Source of the DNA: Pseudomonas sp. KU43P
GTDB lineage: Bacteria > Pseudomonadota > Gammaproteobacteria > Pseudomonadales > Pseudomonadaceae
DNA: 64,000 bases
Direction of reading: 5' to 3'
NCBI RefSeq assembly: GCF_033095865.1
Contig: NZ_AP019365.1
Location: 4,003,501 to 4,067,500 of the forward strand
Shown: piece after piece, positions 1 to 9,640 of the stretch
Numbering within the stretch: position 1 is the stretch's first letter
Layout: every line of letters begins with the position of its first letter
Made by a program: the position numbers and the translations under genes
Notes under the pieces: generated by a model
Databases searched by the model: none
What the model was told of the DNA's origin: nothing
What the model saw: the letters and a program-made list of their open reading frames with translations, nothing else

Positions 1-1350
1 CTCCTCCAGCACTTCCTCGGAGAATGCGGCCTGGATCACGCCACGGTTGGCGGTGATGCCTTCACCACCCTCACGGCCGAACGGCGCCGAGGTGTGCACC
101 TTGAGGTTCAAGTCCTGAGCCGGCTGGGCCAGGTCCGCAGCCTCGTAGGCGGCGTCCTGCAGTTGCTTGCTGGCATCGACATAGCGTTGCTCGACCAGCG
201 GCATCTTCAGGTCGTGGGTCAGCTTGTCCTTCAGGCTGGCGAAGCTCGGTACTTCAGGCGCCTGCTTACCCAGCAGCTTGATCAAGTGATAACCGAAATC
301 GGTACGCACCGGTGCCGAAACCTGGCCGTCGTTCAGCTTGTACAGGGCGGTTTCGAACGCTGGGTCATATACGCCCGGGCCGGCGAAGCCGAGGTCACCA
401 CCGTTGTTGGCGGAACCTGGGTCCTGGGAGAACTCCTTGGCCAGCTTGGCGAAGTCTTCACCCTTGGCCAGGCGCTGCTCGATTTCTTCGATGCGGGCCT
501 TGGCCTGCGCCTCGGTGACCTTGTCGTTGACCTCGATGAGGATGTGCGCCGCATGACGCTGCTCGGCGAGGTTGGCGATTTCCTTCTCGTACTGGGCCTT
601 GAGCTCTTCGTCGGTAACCTTGACCTGGTCGAAGAACGCCGACTTCTTCAGCTCGATGTAGTCGATGACGACCTGATCCGGCGTCATGAACTCCTTGGCG
701 TGCTGGTCATAGTGCGCCTTGACCTCTTCGTCGCTGACCTTGACTGCGGCCGGATCGGCCTTGAAGGTCAGGGAGGCGAAGTCGCGGGTCTGGTTTTCCA
801 GGCGGGCAAACGCATCGACCTGCTGGTCGGTGACGAAGCTGCTGCCGGCGATGCCGGTGCGCAGTTGGCCGATCAGCATTTCCTCGGCGAGCATGTCGCG
901 GAACTGCATGCGGCCATAGCCCAGCTGGCGGATGACCTGATCGAAGCGGTCGGCATTGAACTTGCCATCGACCTGGAACTCCGGGGTCTGCAGGATCACT
1001 TGATCCAGCGCGGCCTCGGAGAAGGCGAACTTGGCGTTTTCGGCACCCTCCAACAGCAGCTTGCGCTCGATCAGCCCTTTGAGTGCGGCTTCACGCAGCC
1101 GCTTTTCGTCCAGCAGTGCCGGGTCGAAATCCTTGCCCAACTGCTGCATGAGCTGGCGGCGCTGCATGTCGGCCGCCTGGCTCAGCTCGTTCAGGCTGAT
1201 GGTTTGCCCGTTCACCTTGGCGGCGTCCTGGCTATGGGTAGTGGCCTTGAAAATGGCATCGAAGCCGGTCAACGCCATCAGCACGACGATAAGGCCGATG
1301 ATGGTCTTGGCAATCCAACCTTGTGAATTGTCCCTGATATTTTGCAGCAT
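1..1350 (-). CDS. ppiD: Peptidyl-prolyl cis-trans isomerase D, periplasmic folding chaperone (3' part outside window)
   Basis: An inner-membrane-anchored periplasmic chaperone that helps outer-membrane and secreted proteins fold. About 450 residues are visible and the reading frame is still open at position 1, so the C-terminus lies outside the window (family length is about 620). Visible order: short cytoplasmic start (MLQNIRDNSQGW), one membrane helix at about residues 13-33, a SurA-N-like chaperone region, and a parvulin rotamase domain at about 263-360 with the typical HILIEV, FAKLAKEFSQD and FGYHLIKL segments. The ATG at 1348-1350 gives the expected PpiD N-terminus. It follows hupB on the same strand after a terminator-like hairpin, as in the lon-hupB-ppiD order common in gammaproteobacteria. 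Confidence 0.95.
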   Translation of the reverse strand, partial: MLQNIRDNSQGWIAKTIIGLIVVLMALTGFDAIFKATTHSQDAAKVNGQTISLNELSQAADMQRRQLMQQLGKDFDPALLDEKRLREAALKGLIERKLLLEGAENAKFAFSEAALDQVILQTPEFQVDGKFNADRFDQVIRQLGYGRMQFRDMLAEEMLIGQLRTGIAGSSFVTDQQVDAFARLENQTRDFASLTFKADPAAVKVSDEEVKAHYDQHAKEFMTPDQVVIDYIELKKSAFFDQVKVTDEELKAQYEKEIANLAEQRHAAHILIEVNDKVTEAQAKARIEEIEQRLAKGEDFAKLAKEFSQDPGSANNGGDLGFAGPGVYDPAFETALYKLNDGQVSAPVRTDFGYHLIKLLGKQAPEVPSFASLKDKLTHDLKMPLVEQRYVDASKQLQDAAYEAADLAQPAQDLNLKVHTSAPFGREGGEGITANRGVIQAAFSEEVLEE

Positions 1351-1416
1351 GCGTCCCCCAGAAACGGCTGTACCACTGCGTCGACAACCGCGGAGCGTGG
1401 GTAGAATCCTGATAAA

Positions 1417-1449
1417 AGAAAGGCGCATCCGAGGATGCGCCTTTTCTTA
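1417..1449 (-). terminator. Rho-independent terminator after hupB
   Basis: Inverted repeat aaaggcgcat/atgcgccttt around loop ccgagg. Read on the minus strand the stem is followed by a T-rich run (tttctttta). It lies between hupB and ppiD, so it should end hupB transcripts and give ppiD separate expression. Confidence 0.8.
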
Positions 1450-1533
1450 GCAAACGTGTCAGGCGGGAACGTTTGCGACCCGCCATCAGCGTGCTCGGAC
1501 CTGGCCAAGCCGGGTCCGGCTGAAAGAGACGAC

Positions 1534-1806
1534 TTAGTTGACGGCGTCTTTCAGGCCTTTGCCAGCCTTGAAGCCTGGAACCTTGGCGGCAGCGATCTTG
1601 ATCGCCTTGCCGGTTTGCGGGTTACGGCCGGTGCGCTCAGCGCGCTCTTTGACCGAGAAAGTACCGAAGCCGACCAGGACGACGTCGTCGCCTTGTTTCA
1701 GGGCACCGGTCACGGACTCGATCACAGCATCCAGAGCCTTGCCGGCGGCAGCCTTGGAAATGTCAGCCGATGCAGCGATAGCGTCAATCAGTTCCGACTT
1801 GTTCAC
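1534..1806 (-). CDS. hupB: DNA-binding protein HU-beta
   Basis: Small histone-like nucleoid protein that bends and compacts DNA as a homo- or heterodimer. It is 90 residues, the normal family length. The N-terminal dimerisation helices ([20 protein letters not shown]) and the DNA-binding beta arm with the signature [18 protein letters not shown] are both present, including the conserved RNPQTG tip. It lies between lon and ppiD on the same strand. A strong sigma-70-like promoter lies about 90 bases upstream and a hairpin terminator follows, so it is probably mainly monocistronic and highly expressed. Confidence 0.97.
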   Translation of the reverse strand: MNKSELIDAIAASADISKAAAGKALDAVIESVTGALKQGDDVVLVGFGTFSVKERAERTGRNPQTGKAIKIAAAKVPGFKAGKGLKDAVN

Positions 1807-1904
1807 TCTAAGTCCCCTTATTTCTCTATTGAGTTTGTTTCTAAGTATGTAATGAAAAGCTTATGAAACGTGTGCTGGGTGGCTTGTCGACAATAGCGTG
1901 CCGC

Positions 1905-1934
1905 TTTATAGCAAGGCCCCGAAAAAACTGTCAA
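1905..1934 (-). promoter_or_regulatory. Sigma-70-type promoter for hupB
   Basis: Minus-strand -35 TTGACA (1934-1929) and -10 TATAAA (1910-1905) are separated by 18 bases. The predicted start is near 1898, about 90 bases before the hupB ATG. Both hexamers are consensus or one base from it. Confidence 0.7.
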
Positions 1935-1958
1935 GGAAAGCCCCCCAAGCAAAAACTA

Positions 1959-4355
1959 CTAATGCGTGCTGATTCTTTCCTTAGCATCGCCGTCGCGCTT
2001 TTCATCTTTCGCGACAATCTCGGGAGCCACATCTGGCAAGGGCTCCGGGGCGTATTGCAGCGCAATTTGCAGGACTTCGTCAATCCATTTGACCGGTTTG
2101 ATCTGCAGATCCTGTTTGATATTTTCCGGAATTTCCTTCAAATCGCGAACATTCTCCTCGGGAATGATCACCGTCTTGATTCCACCACGGTGTGCTGCCA
2201 GCAGTTTTTCCTTCAGCCCGCCGATCGCCAGAACCTGGCCACGCAGGGTGATTTCGCCGGTCATGGCCACATCGGCACGCACCGGAATCTGGGTCAGCGC
2301 CGAAACCAGCGCAGTGCACATGCCGATACCGGCACTCGGGCCGTCCTTGGGCGTGGCGCCCTCGGGCATGTGGATGTGCACATCGTGCTTCTCGTGGAAG
2401 TCGGCCGCGATGCCCAGGCTGCGGGCACGGCTACGGACCACGGTTTGCGCGGCTGTGATCGATTCGACCATGACGTCGCCAAGCGACCCGGTCTTGATCA
2501 ACTGCCCCTTGCCGGGGATGACCACCGACTCGATGGTCAGCAGTTCACCACCCACCTGGGTCCAGGCCAGGCCTGTCACCTGGCCGATCTGATCCTGCTG
2601 CTCGGCCAGGCCGTAGCGGAACTTGCGAATGCCGAGCAGATGCTCGAGCTGCTCGCTGGTGACCTTGACCTTCACCTGCTTCTGCCCAGTGTGATCCTTG
2701 ACCACCTTGCGGCAGACCTTGGCGATCTGCCGCTCGAGGCCACGCACGCCTGCTTCACGGGTGTAGTAACGGATGATGTCGCGAATCGCCGAGACGTCGA
2801 TCTCCAGCTCTTCCTTCTTCAAACCGTTGGCCTTGACCTGCTTGGGCGTCAGGTACTTGACCGCGATGTTGATCTTCTCGTCCTCGGTGTAGCCCGGCAG
2901 GCGGATGACTTCCATGCGGTCGAGCAGCGCCGGCGGAATGTTCATCGAGTTCGAGGTACACAGGAACATCACGTCCGAGAGGTCGTAGTCGACTTCCAGG
3001 TAGTGGTCGTTGAAATTGTGGTTCTGCTCGGGGTCGAGCACTTCCAGCAGCGCCGAGGCCGGGTCGCCACGCATGTCGCTGCCCATCTTGTCGATCTCGT
3101 CGAGCAGGAACAGCGGGTTACGCACACCCACCTTGGTCATTTTCTGGATCAGGCGGCCCGGCATCGAACCGATGTAGGTACGACGGTGGCCACGGATCTC
3201 GGCCTCGTCACGCACACCACCGAGGGCCATGCGCACGAACTTGCGGTTGGTCGCGGCAGCGATCGACTCCGCCAGCGAGGTCTTGCCGACGCCAGGCGGG
3301 CCGACCAGGCACAGCACCGGGCCACGGATCTTCTTGACGCGCTTCTGAACCGCGAGGTACTCGAGGATACGCTCCTTGACCTCTTCCAGGCCGTAGTGGT
3401 CGGCGTCGAGGATTTCCTCGGCCTTGGCCAGGTCCAGGCGGACCTTGCTCTGGGCCTTCCACGGCACCTGCACGAGCCAGTCGAGGTAGGAACGTACCAC
3501 AGTGGCCTCGGCCGACATCGGCGACATCTGCTTGAGCTTGTTCAGCTCAGCCTGGGCCTTGGCCAGGGCATCCTTGGGCAGGCCGGCGGCTTCGATGCGC
3601 TTTTTCAGCTCTTCGACTTCGTTGTGGCCTTCGTCGCCGTCGCCGAGTTCTTTCTGAATGGCCTTCATCTGCTCATTCAGGTAGTACTCGCGCTGGCTGC
3701 GCTCCATCTGCTTCTTGACCCGGCCGCGGATGCGCTTCTCGACCTGCAGCAGGTCGATTTCGGCGTCCAGCAGGACCAGGACGTGCTCGACCCGGGTAGT
3801 CAGGTCGACGATCTCGAGAATCTCTTGCTTCTGCTCGATCTTCAGCGCCATGTGCGCGGCCATGGTGTCGACCAGGCGTCCAGGCTCTTCGATGCTGTTC
3901 AGCGAGGACAGCACTTCGGCCGGGACTTTCTTGCCCAGTTGCACATACTGCTCGAACTGCGACAGCAAGGTGCGCACGAACACTTCCGACTCGCGCTCGG
4001 CGGCGTCGGTTTCGTCGATCAGGGACACTTCGGCACGGATGTGCCCTTCCACTTCGCTGAACCGCTCGACCGCACCGCGCTGCTCACCCTCGACCAGCAC
4101 CTTGACGGTACCATCGGGCAGCTTCAGCAGTTGCAACACGGTCGCGACGGTACCGACGCGATACAGGGCGTCTTCGCCTGGGTCGTCGTCGGCTGGATTT
4201 TTCTGGGCCAGCAGAAGGATCTGCTTCTCGCCCGTCATCGCCGCCTCGAGGGCTTCGATGGACTTTTCACGCCCCACGAACAGCGGGATGACCATGTGCG
4301 GGTAAACAACGACATCGCGCAATGGCAAAAGAGGCAAGTCGAGGGTGGTCTTCAT
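1959..4355 (-). CDS. lon: ATP-dependent endopeptidase La (Lon protease)
   Basis: Cytoplasmic AAA+ serine protease that degrades misfolded proteins and short-lived regulators. Length is 798 residues, typical of LonA. The N-terminal substrate-binding LON domain starts [19 protein letters not shown]. Walker A GPPGVGKT lies at about 352-359 and Walker [11 protein letters not shown] follows. The C-terminal protease domain has the catalytic dyad Ser674 (in DGPSAG) and Lys717 (in GLKEKLLAA), the same 43-residue spacing as the E. coli pair. The gene lies downstream of clpX, but a terminator and a heat-shock-type promoter separate the two. The C-terminal tail is rich in charged residues, which is not unusual. 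Confidence 0.98.
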   Translation of the reverse strand: MKTTLDLPLLPLRDVVVYPHMVIPLFVGREKSIEALEAAMTGEKQILLLAQKNPADDDPGEDALYRVGTVATVLQLLKLPDGTVKVLVEGEQRGAVERFSEVEGHIRAEVSLIDETDAAERESEVFVRTLLSQFEQYVQLGKKVPAEVLSSLNSIEEPGRLVDTMAAHMALKIEQKQEILEIVDLTTRVEHVLVLLDAEIDLLQVEKRIRGRVKKQMERSQREYYLNEQMKAIQKELGDGDEGHNEVEELKKRIEAAGLPKDALAKAQAELNKLKQMSPMSAEATVVRSYLDWLVQVPWKAQSKVRLDLAKAEEILDADHYGLEEVKERILEYLAVQKRVKKIRGPVLCLVGPPGVGKTSLAESIAAATNRKFVRMALGGVRDEAEIRGHRRTYIGSMPGRLIQKMTKVGVRNPLFLLDEIDKMGSDMRGDPASALLEVLDPEQNHNFNDHYLEVDYDLSDVMFLCTSNSMNIPPALLDRMEVIRLPGYTEDEKINIAVKYLTPKQVKANGLKKEELEIDVSAIRDIIRYYTREAGVRGLERQIAKVCRKVVKDHTGQKQVKVKVTSEQLEHLLGIRKFRYGLAEQQDQIGQVTGLAWTQVGGELLTIESVVIPGKGQLIKTGSLGDVMVESITAAQTVVRSRARSLGIAADFHEKHDVHIHMPEGATPKDGPSAGIGMCTALVSALTQIPVRADVAMTGEITLRGQVLAIGGLKEKLLAAHRGGIKTVIIPEENVRDLKEIPENIKQDLQIKPVKWIDEVLQIALQYAPEPLPDVAPEIVAKDEKRDGDAKERISTH

Positions 4356-4414
4356 GATTTCGCCTCTACAGCGGCCTTATGGCCGGAAACCGGTGGAAAT
4401 GATGCTTGGACCTA

Positions 4415-4443
4415 ATGTGGGGGCACGCTTGGGAAATTACAAG
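4415..4443 (-). promoter_or_regulatory. Sigma-32 (heat-shock) promoter for lon
   Basis: On the minus strand CTTGTAA (4443-4437) is followed after 14 bases by CCCCACAT (4422-4415). This closely matches the RpoH consensus CTTGAAA-N(11-16)-CCCCATNT. The predicted start is about 50 bases upstream of the lon ATG. Confidence 0.7.
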
Positions 4444-4456
4444 CGCTTGTATAGGA

Positions 4457-4490
4457 AAAGCAGAAAGGGGCCCGTAGGCCCCTTCTGCTT
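4457..4490 (-). terminator. Terminator after clpX
   Basis: Inverted repeat agaaaggggcc/ggccccttct with loop cgta (one bulge in the lower stem), then a T-rich run (tgcttttcc) on the minus strand. It lies just past the clpX stop and before the lon promoter. Confidence 0.75.
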
Positions 4491-4517
4491 GCAACCGTCA
4501 CCCGGCAATCACCTGAA

Positions 4518-5801
4518 TCAGGCGTCGGGCGCGGCCTTGGCTTGCGGCTCGCTGTTCTCGTAGATGAGCAGCGGCTGCGACGTGCCTTCGATGACGCTCT
4601 CGTCGATCACCACCTTGCTGACTTCCTTCTGCGAAGGAATCTCGTACATGGTGTCGAGCAGCACGCCTTCGAGGATCGAACGCAGGCCACGGGCGCCAGT
4701 CTTGCGCTCCAGGGCTTTGCGGGCGACGGCTTTGAGGGCGTCACTGCGGAACTCGAGGTCAACGCTTTCCATTTCGAACAGCTTGGCGTACTGCTTGGTC
4801 AGGGCGTTCTTCGGCTCGGTGAGGATCTGCATCAGCGCAGCCTCATCCAGCTCGTCAAGGGTCGCCAGCACCGGCAGGCGGCCGACGAACTCGGGGATCA
4901 GGCCGAACTTCACCAGATCGTCCGGCTCGACTTCGCGCAGCGATTCGCCGACCTTCTTGCCCTCTTCCTTGCTGCGTACTTCGGCGCCAAAACCGATGCC
5001 ACCCTTGGTGGAGCGGTTCTGGATGACCTTTTCCAGGCCGGAGAAGGCGCCACCGCAGATGAACAGGATGTTGCGGGTATCGACCTGCAGGAATTCCTGT
5101 TGCGGGTGCTTGCGACCGCCCTGGGGCGGCACGGAAGCCACGGTGCCTTCAATCAGCTTCAACAGCGCCTGCTGCACGCCCTCACCCGAAACGTCACGGG
5201 TAATGGACGGGTTGTCCGACTTGCGCGAGATCTTGTCGATCTCGTCGATGTAGACGATGCCCATCTGGGCCTTTTCCACGTCGTAGTCGCACTTCTGCAG
5301 CAGTTTCTGAATGATGTTCTCGACGTCCTCACCCACATAACCGGCTTCGGTCAGGGTGGTGGCATCGGCAATGGTGAACGGTACGTTCAACAGGCGTGCA
5401 AGGGTTTCGGCGAGCAGGGTCTTACCCGAGCCGGTAGGCCCGATGAGCAGGATGTTGCTCTTGCCGAGTTCGACTTCGTCGCCCTTCTTGTCACGCTGGT
5501 TCAGGCGCTTGTAGTGGTTGTACACCGCTACGGACAGCACCTTCTTGGCGCGCTCCTGACCAATTACGTACTGGTCCAGGATGCCGCTGATTTCTTTCGG
5601 CGAAGGCAATTTGTGCGCGCTGCTCTCGGCCTGGGCTTCCTGCACCTCCTCACGGATGATGTCGTTGCACAGGTCGACGCACTCGTCGCAGATAAATACC
5701 GAGGGCCCGGCAATCAGTTTGCGCACTTCGTGCTGGCTTTTGCCGCAGAAGGAGCAATAAAGCAATTTGCCGCTGTCCTCGCCGTTACGGGTGTCAGTCA
5801 T
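4518..5801 (-). CDS. clpX: ClpXP protease ATP-binding subunit ClpX
   Basis: AAA+ unfoldase that recognises substrates, unfolds them and feeds them to ClpP. With the ATG at 5801 it is 427 residues ([15 protein letters not shown]). An in-frame start 45 bases upstream would add an unconserved leader and was not used. The N-terminal zinc-binding domain has C16, C19, C38 and C41. Walker A GPTGSGKT is at 121-128, followed by [10 protein letters not shown] and the IGF loop (GGIGFGAEV) that docks on ClpP. It lies 108 bases downstream of clpP on the same strand; the gap contains a hairpin (gcaggtagg/cctacctgc, about 5867-5894) without a U-tract, so the two are probably co-transcribed. Confidence 0.97.
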   Translation of the reverse strand: MTDTRNGEDSGKLLYCSFCGKSQHEVRKLIAGPSVFICDECVDLCNDIIREEVQEAQAESSAHKLPSPKEISGILDQYVIGQERAKKVLSVAVYNHYKRLNQRDKKGDEVELGKSNILLIGPTGSGKTLLAETLARLLNVPFTIADATTLTEAGYVGEDVENIIQKLLQKCDYDVEKAQMGIVYIDEIDKISRKSDNPSITRDVSGEGVQQALLKLIEGTVASVPPQGGRKHPQQEFLQVDTRNILFICGGAFSGLEKVIQNRSTKGGIGFGAEVRSKEEGKKVGESLREVEPDDLVKFGLIPEFVGRLPVLATLDELDEAALMQILTEPKNALTKQYAKLFEMESVDLEFRSDALKAVARKALERKTGARGLRSILEGVLLDTMYEIPSQKEVSKVVIDESVIEGTSQPLLIYENSEPQAKAAPDA

Positions 5802-5909
5802 TCGATCGATCCAATCCGGTAGGCTTGCAACACAAGATGAAGGCAATTGCGGGCTTTTTCAAGTCCGCAGGTAGGCGCTTTCGGCACCTACCTGCTCTGG
5901 TACCTGGGT

Positions 5910-6551
5910 TCAGGAGACCAGTTGCCGCTTGTCGTAGACCGAGTCGATCAGGCCGTACTCGGCCGCGCGCGAGGCGCTCATGAAGTTGTCACGCTCGGTG
6001 TCGCGCTTGATGGTCTCGAGGTCCTGGCCGGTGTGGTAGGCCAGCAACTCGTTCAGGCGCGCCTTGATGTTGAGTATTTCCTGGGCGTGGATCTCGATAT
6101 CGGTCGCCTGGCCCTGGAAGCCGCCCAGCGGTTGGTGAATCATCACACGCGAATTCGGCAGGCAGTGGCGCTTGCCCTTGGCACCTGCGGCCAAGAGGAA
6201 GGCACCCATGCTGCAAGCCTGGCCGATGCAGATGGTCGAGACGTCTGGCTTGATGAACTGCATGGTGTCGTAGATCGACATGCCAGCAGTCACCGAACCG
6301 CCTGGGGAGTTGATGTAAAGATGGATATCCTTGTCCGGGTTTTCCGCTTCAAGGAACAGCAGCTGGGCCACTACCAGGTTGGCCATGTAGTCCTCTACCG
6401 GGCCAACCAGGAAGATCACTCGCTCCTTCAACAGGCGCGAGTAGATGTCGTAGGCACGTTCGCCACGGGCGGACTGCTCGATAACCATCGGGACCAGGCC
6501 GCCTGCGGCCTGGATGTCAGAGCTCTGCTGAATATAAGAATTGCGGGACAT
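5910..6551 (-). CDS. clpP: ATP-dependent Clp protease proteolytic subunit
   Basis: Serine peptidase that forms the double-heptamer degradation chamber used by ClpX and ClpA. It is 213 residues, close to the E. coli length. The catalytic triad is visible as Ser114 (GQACSMGAF), His139 (VMIHQP) and Asp188 (TERDNF), each offset by three from E. coli 111/136/185. The N-terminal 10-15 residues are likely a cleaved propeptide, as in relatives. It lies between tig and clpX on the same strand, the usual tig-clpP-clpX order. Confidence 0.97.
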   Translation of the reverse strand: MSRNSYIQQSSDIQAAGGLVPMVIEQSARGERAYDIYSRLLKERVIFLVGPVEDYMANLVVAQLLFLEAENPDKDIHLYINSPGGSVTAGMSIYDTMQFIKPDVSTICIGQACSMGAFLLAAGAKGKRHCLPNSRVMIHQPLGGFQGQATDIEIHAQEILNIKARLNELLAYHTGQDLETIKRDTERDNFMSASRAAEYGLIDSVYDKRQLVS

Positions 6552-6590
6552 GTCCTGCGCTCACTCCCAAATAGTCATGGCTTGAATACG

Positions 6591-6618
6591 CACAAGCCAG
6601 CGCGAAGGCTGGCTTGTG
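6591..6618 (-). terminator. Stem-loop between tig and clpP
   Basis: Eleven-base arms cacaagccagc/gctggcttgtg around loop gcgaag. No U-tract follows on the minus strand, so it is more likely an attenuator or mRNA-processing hairpin than a full terminator. Confidence 0.45.
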
Positions 6619-6642
6619 GGGGTTTCCTACGAGAGAGACGTA

Positions 6643-7956
6643 TTACTCAGCTTCGGCAGGCGCCTGTGCTGGCTTTACGGCATCTTCGTACGAGACCGAC
6701 TTGTCGGTCACAGTCGCTTTCTGCAGAACAGTATCTACAACTTGTTCTTCCAGCACAACCGAACGGACTTCGTTCAGCTGCTGGTCGTTCTTGTAGTACC
6801 AAGCGATGACCTGCTCAGGCTCCTGGTAAGCCGAAGCCATTTCTTCGATCATCTCGCGAACCTTGGCGTCGTCCGGCTTCAGCTCGAACTGCTTGACCAC
6901 TTCGGCGACGATCAGGCCCAGCACGACGCGGCGCTTGGCTTGCTCTTCGAACAGCTCGGCCGGCAGTTGCTCAGGCTTGATGTTGCCACCGAACTGCTGA
7001 ACAGCCTGAACGCGCAGACGGTTGACTTCGTTTTCCAGCAGGGCTTTCGGCACTTCGATCGGGTTGGCGGCCAGCAGACCGTCCATGACCTGGTTCTTGA
7101 CCTTGGTCTTGATCGCCTGGCGCAGCTCACGCTCCATGTTCTTGCGAACTTCGGCGCGGAAGCCTTCCAGGGTGGTTTCCTTGATGCCGAACTGGGCGAA
7201 GAATTCTTCGTTCAGTTCTGGCAGCTGAGGAGCCGACACGCTGTTGACGGTGATGGTGAACTCGGCGGCCTTGCCGGCCAGGTCCAGGTTCTGGTAGTCC
7301 TCAGGGAAGGTCACGTTGACAACGCGCTCTTCGCCCGCCTTGGCGCCTACCAGGCCATCTTCGAAGCCTGGGATCATGCGGCCGGAGCCCAGTACCAACT
7401 GGGTGCCCTTGGCCGAACCACCGGCGAAGGCTTCGCCGTCGATCTTGCCGACGAAGTCGATGTTGACCTGGTCGTCTTTCTCGGCAGCGCGCTCGACGGT
7501 TTCGAAGCGGACGTTCTGCTTACGCAGCACTTCCAGCATGTTGTCCAGGTCAGCATCGGCCACTTCGGCGCTCAGACGCTCGACCTTGATCGAGTCCAGG
7601 CCAGCAACGGTGAATTCAGGGAATACTTCGAAGATGGCGACGAATTCCAGATCCTTGCCCTTTTCGAAGGATTTCGGCTCAACGGCAGGTGCGCCAGCCG
7701 GGTTCAGCTTCTGCTCGACGATGGCTTCGTAGAAGGAAGCCTGAACCAGGTCACCGAAAGCCTCTTGACGGGCATCGGCTTCGAAACGCTGGCGGATCAC
7801 GCTCATCGGCACCTTGCCTGGGCGGAAGCCCGCGACCTTGGCGCGCTTGGCAGTCTGCTGCAGACGCTTGTTGACTTCGTTCTCGACGCGCTCGGCCGGA
7901 ACGGCGATGGTCATGCGGCGCTCGAGAGCGGAAGTGTTTTCAACAGAAACTTGCAT
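6643..7956 (-). CDS. tig: Trigger factor, ribosome-associated chaperone
   Basis: Binds the ribosomal exit tunnel and shields nascent chains; it also has peptidyl-prolyl isomerase activity. The start at 7956 ([15 protein letters not shown], with gaggaa upstream) gives 437 residues, the normal length. The N-terminal ribosome-binding domain carries the GFRPGKVP signature. An FKBP-like domain spans roughly 150-245 ([17 protein letters not shown]). The rest is the helical chaperone arms. It is the first gene of the tig-clpP-clpX cluster on the minus strand. Confidence 0.97.
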   Translation of the reverse strand: MQVSVENTSALERRMTIAVPAERVENEVNKRLQQTAKRAKVAGFRPGKVPMSVIRQRFEADARQEAFGDLVQASFYEAIVEQKLNPAGAPAVEPKSFEKGKDLEFVAIFEVFPEFTVAGLDSIKVERLSAEVADADLDNMLEVLRKQNVRFETVERAAEKDDQVNIDFVGKIDGEAFAGGSAKGTQLVLGSGRMIPGFEDGLVGAKAGEERVVNVTFPEDYQNLDLAGKAAEFTITVNSVSAPQLPELNEEFFAQFGIKETTLEGFRAEVRKNMERELRQAIKTKVKNQVMDGLLAANPIEVPKALLENEVNRLRVQAVQQFGGNIKPEQLPAELFEEQAKRRVVLGLIVAEVVKQFELKPDDAKVREMIEEMASAYQEPEQVIAWYYKNDQQLNEVRSVVLEEQVVDTVLQKATVTDKSVSYEDAVKPAQAPAEAE

Positions 7957-8202
7957 GGATATTCCTCGTTGCACAGACGTTAGCCGGCGATAGCCCGACT
8001 CCAGAATCAAGGGCAAGCATTCTAGTGAGTCATGAAGCAGAAGTCACCCCACCCGGGACGACGGGAAACTACGCCGGTCGATTAGCTTGCAAGGCCCGCA
8101 CGGCGTGCCGCCGGGCCTCTTAATATAAGTGGGCTGCACAACGCCTTTGGCGCCCTGCAACCGAAATACCTTGTCAAACAACTGCAGCCGCGGAAAACGC
8201 CC

Positions 8203-8502
8203 TTATTCGGGGTCGATTTCGTTGAACTGGCAATACTCTTCCCACGCCATGCCAAGCGCCTCGGCCACTTCGCGATGGGTTTCCAGGCGCATGGCCTGAA
8301 GCTGCTCGGGGCTTTCGGCGATCAGTTGCAGCGCCAGCTCCCAGGGTTGGATACCCTGCTCATCGGCGGCATCCTCGAATGCCCACTCGATCTGCTGGGC
8401 CTGCTCACGCGCATCGAGCTCGCGAATCTCTTCGAGCAGTTGCGGGTTCGCTTCGGCGAATCGCTGCAGCGCCAGGGCCTGGCGGGCTTCTTTAGCAATC
8501 AT
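8203..8502 (-). CDS. Small acidic protein, DUF6388-like
   Basis: A 99-residue acidic, mostly helical protein with no membrane segment or signal. The start at 8502 is chosen because GAGGA lies 8-12 bases upstream; earlier in-frame starts would add a proline-rich leader. I recognise it only as a family conserved in Pseudomonas (DUF6388-like; WAFEDAADEQG and HREVAEALGMAWEEYC look like conserved blocks). That family name is from memory and the function is unknown. It lies between tig and the tRNA operon on the same strand. Confidence 0.7.
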   Translation of the reverse strand: MIAKEARQALALQRFAEANPQLLEEIRELDAREQAQQIEWAFEDAADEQGIQPWELALQLIAESPEQLQAMRLETHREVAEALGMAWEEYCQFNEIDPE

Positions 8503-8724
8503 GGGGTAATCCTCTACCGGCCTACGGGCCGGCGTTTCAACCGGCTGAAATCTATCAGCTTTTATTGGGGTGCCACCAGAGGATTGCAAGGGGGATTATG
8601 TGGTGGCAGCGATGCGCTCGCTCTGAGGGTTGCAGAGATGCGCAAATCGAGCGCCGCGCGGGCGGCGCTCAGTTTGCGCAACACCACACATCCGAGGCAA
8701 ACACCCAGCAGCACCCCGAAAATC

Positions 8725-8750
8725 AAAAAAGCCGCAATAAGCGGCTTTTC
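8725..8750 (-). terminator. Terminator of the tRNA operon
   Basis: Stem aaagccgc/gcggcttt with loop aataa. Read on the minus strand it ends in a run of six T. It lies about 40 bases past the last tRNA-Leu, where the minus-strand tRNA transcript should stop. Confidence 0.8.
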
Positions 8751-8789
8751 AGGCATCTCGCCCCAATCAGATGAGAACGAAAGCAAATA

Positions 8790-8874
8790 TGGTGCGGACG
8801 AAGAGACTCGAACTCTTACAGCTTGCGCCGCTGGAACCTAAATCCAGTGTGTCTACCAATTTCACCACGTCCGC
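8790..8874 (-). tRNA. tRNA-Leu (anticodon UAG), copy 2
   Basis: Full 85-base type II tRNA with encoded CCA, acceptor stem GCGGACG/CGTCCGC, an extra arm typical of Leu, and anticodon loop TTTAGGT (UAG). Sequence identical to the copy at 9053-9137. Last tRNA of the operon. Confidence 0.95.
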
Positions 8875-8932
8875 GAAAGGCAGAAAAAAACAAAGGCGCC
8901 CGATTATACAATCAAGGCGCCTTCGAAGAATA

Positions 8933-9008
8933 TGGGGTGGACGATGGGAATCGAACCCACGACAACTGGAATCACAATCCAGCGCTCTACCAACTGAGCT
9001 ACGCCCAC
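8933..9008 (-). tRNA. tRNA-His (anticodon GUG), copy 2
   Basis: 76 bases with encoded CCA. Anticodon loop TTGTGAT (GUG). The base before the 5' end gives the G-1 that pairs with C73, the histidine identity element. Identical to the copy at 9191-9266. Confidence 0.95.
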
Positions 9009-9052
9009 CATATTGCGGTCTTGCGATGCTGCGGTACTGCTTTACAGAAACA

Positions 9053-9137
9053 TGGTGCGGACGAAGAGACTCGAACTCTTACAGCTTGCGCCGCTGGAAC
9101 CTAAATCCAGTGTGTCTACCAATTTCACCACGTCCGC
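9053..9137 (-). tRNA. tRNA-Leu (anticodon UAG), copy 1
   Basis: Same 85-base sequence as the copy at 8790-8874, with encoded CCA and anticodon UAG in a CTGGA/TCCAG stem. Confidence 0.95.
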
Positions 9138-9190
9138 GTAGCGCTTAAAACAAAGGCGCCAGATCTACATCAAGGCGCCTCTGAAGAATA

Positions 9191-9266
9191 TGGGGTGGAC
9201 GATGGGAATCGAACCCACGACAACTGGAATCACAATCCAGCGCTCTACCAACTGAGCTACGCCCAC
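9191..9266 (-). tRNA. tRNA-His (anticodon GUG), copy 1
   Basis: Same sequence as the copy at 8933-9008, with GUG anticodon, encoded CCA and a G available at position -1. Confidence 0.95.
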
Positions 9267-9308
9267 CATATCGCTATACAGCCTTACTTGCTTGCCCAAG
9301 CTGCCTAA

Positions 9309-9385
9309 TGGCGCACCCGGCAGGACTCGAACCTGCGACCATCCGCTTAGAAGGCGGATGCTCTATCCAGCTGAGCTACGGGCGC
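9309..9385 (-). tRNA. tRNA-Arg (anticodon UCU)
   Basis: 77 bases with encoded CCA. Acceptor stem GCGCCCG/CGGGTGC with a G-T pair. Anticodon stem TCCGC/GCGGA around CTTCTAA (UCU, reads AGA). First gene of the minus-strand operon Arg-His-Leu-His-Leu. Confidence 0.95.
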
Positions 9386-9640
9386 ATAAGCTTAAAGCCT
9401 AACCGAACAAGCGACAAACCACTCATTCTGCCCGACTTCGCCAACCAGTGCTAGGCTGTGCCCGACAAGTGCGGCGAATCTTATAGGCGAGCCGTTGGAG
9501 CGTCAACACCTTTCTCAAAAAAATTTAAATTATTTAAGGGGTTAGGGGATTTGCCCGACCACCCGCCTTTGCCCTCGGGCCGTGTCGTGCGAGAATGCGC
9601 CCTCTTTATTGTTCCTTTCTCGATGGTTAATCACGCGTCT

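Larger units (their letters stand above)
8790..9266 (-). repeat. Tandem duplication of a His-Leu tRNA unit
   Basis: The Leu genes start 263 bases apart and the His genes 258 bases apart. The spacers are also copied: both hold two caaaggcgcc/tcaaggcgcct motifs followed by gaagaatatggggtgg. This points to a segmental tandem duplication of about 260 bases with a few later indels. Confidence 0.85.

Noticed and set aside
94..1326. 410-codon plus-strand frame opposite ppiD
   Set aside because: The minus-strand frame encodes a clear PpiD; the plus-strand product has no motif.
1863..4415. Long plus-strand open frame (850 codons) opposite lon
   Set aside because: It is the antisense shadow of lon in high-GC DNA; composition is low-complexity (many L, D, H, Q) and no domain is recognisable.
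8562..8786. Small minus-strand frame with one hydrophobic helix (MPEKPLIAAFLIFGVLL...)
   Set aside because: Its first codons are formed by the tRNA-operon terminator hairpin, the RBS is poor, and coding there would conflict with termination. Could be real but not supported.
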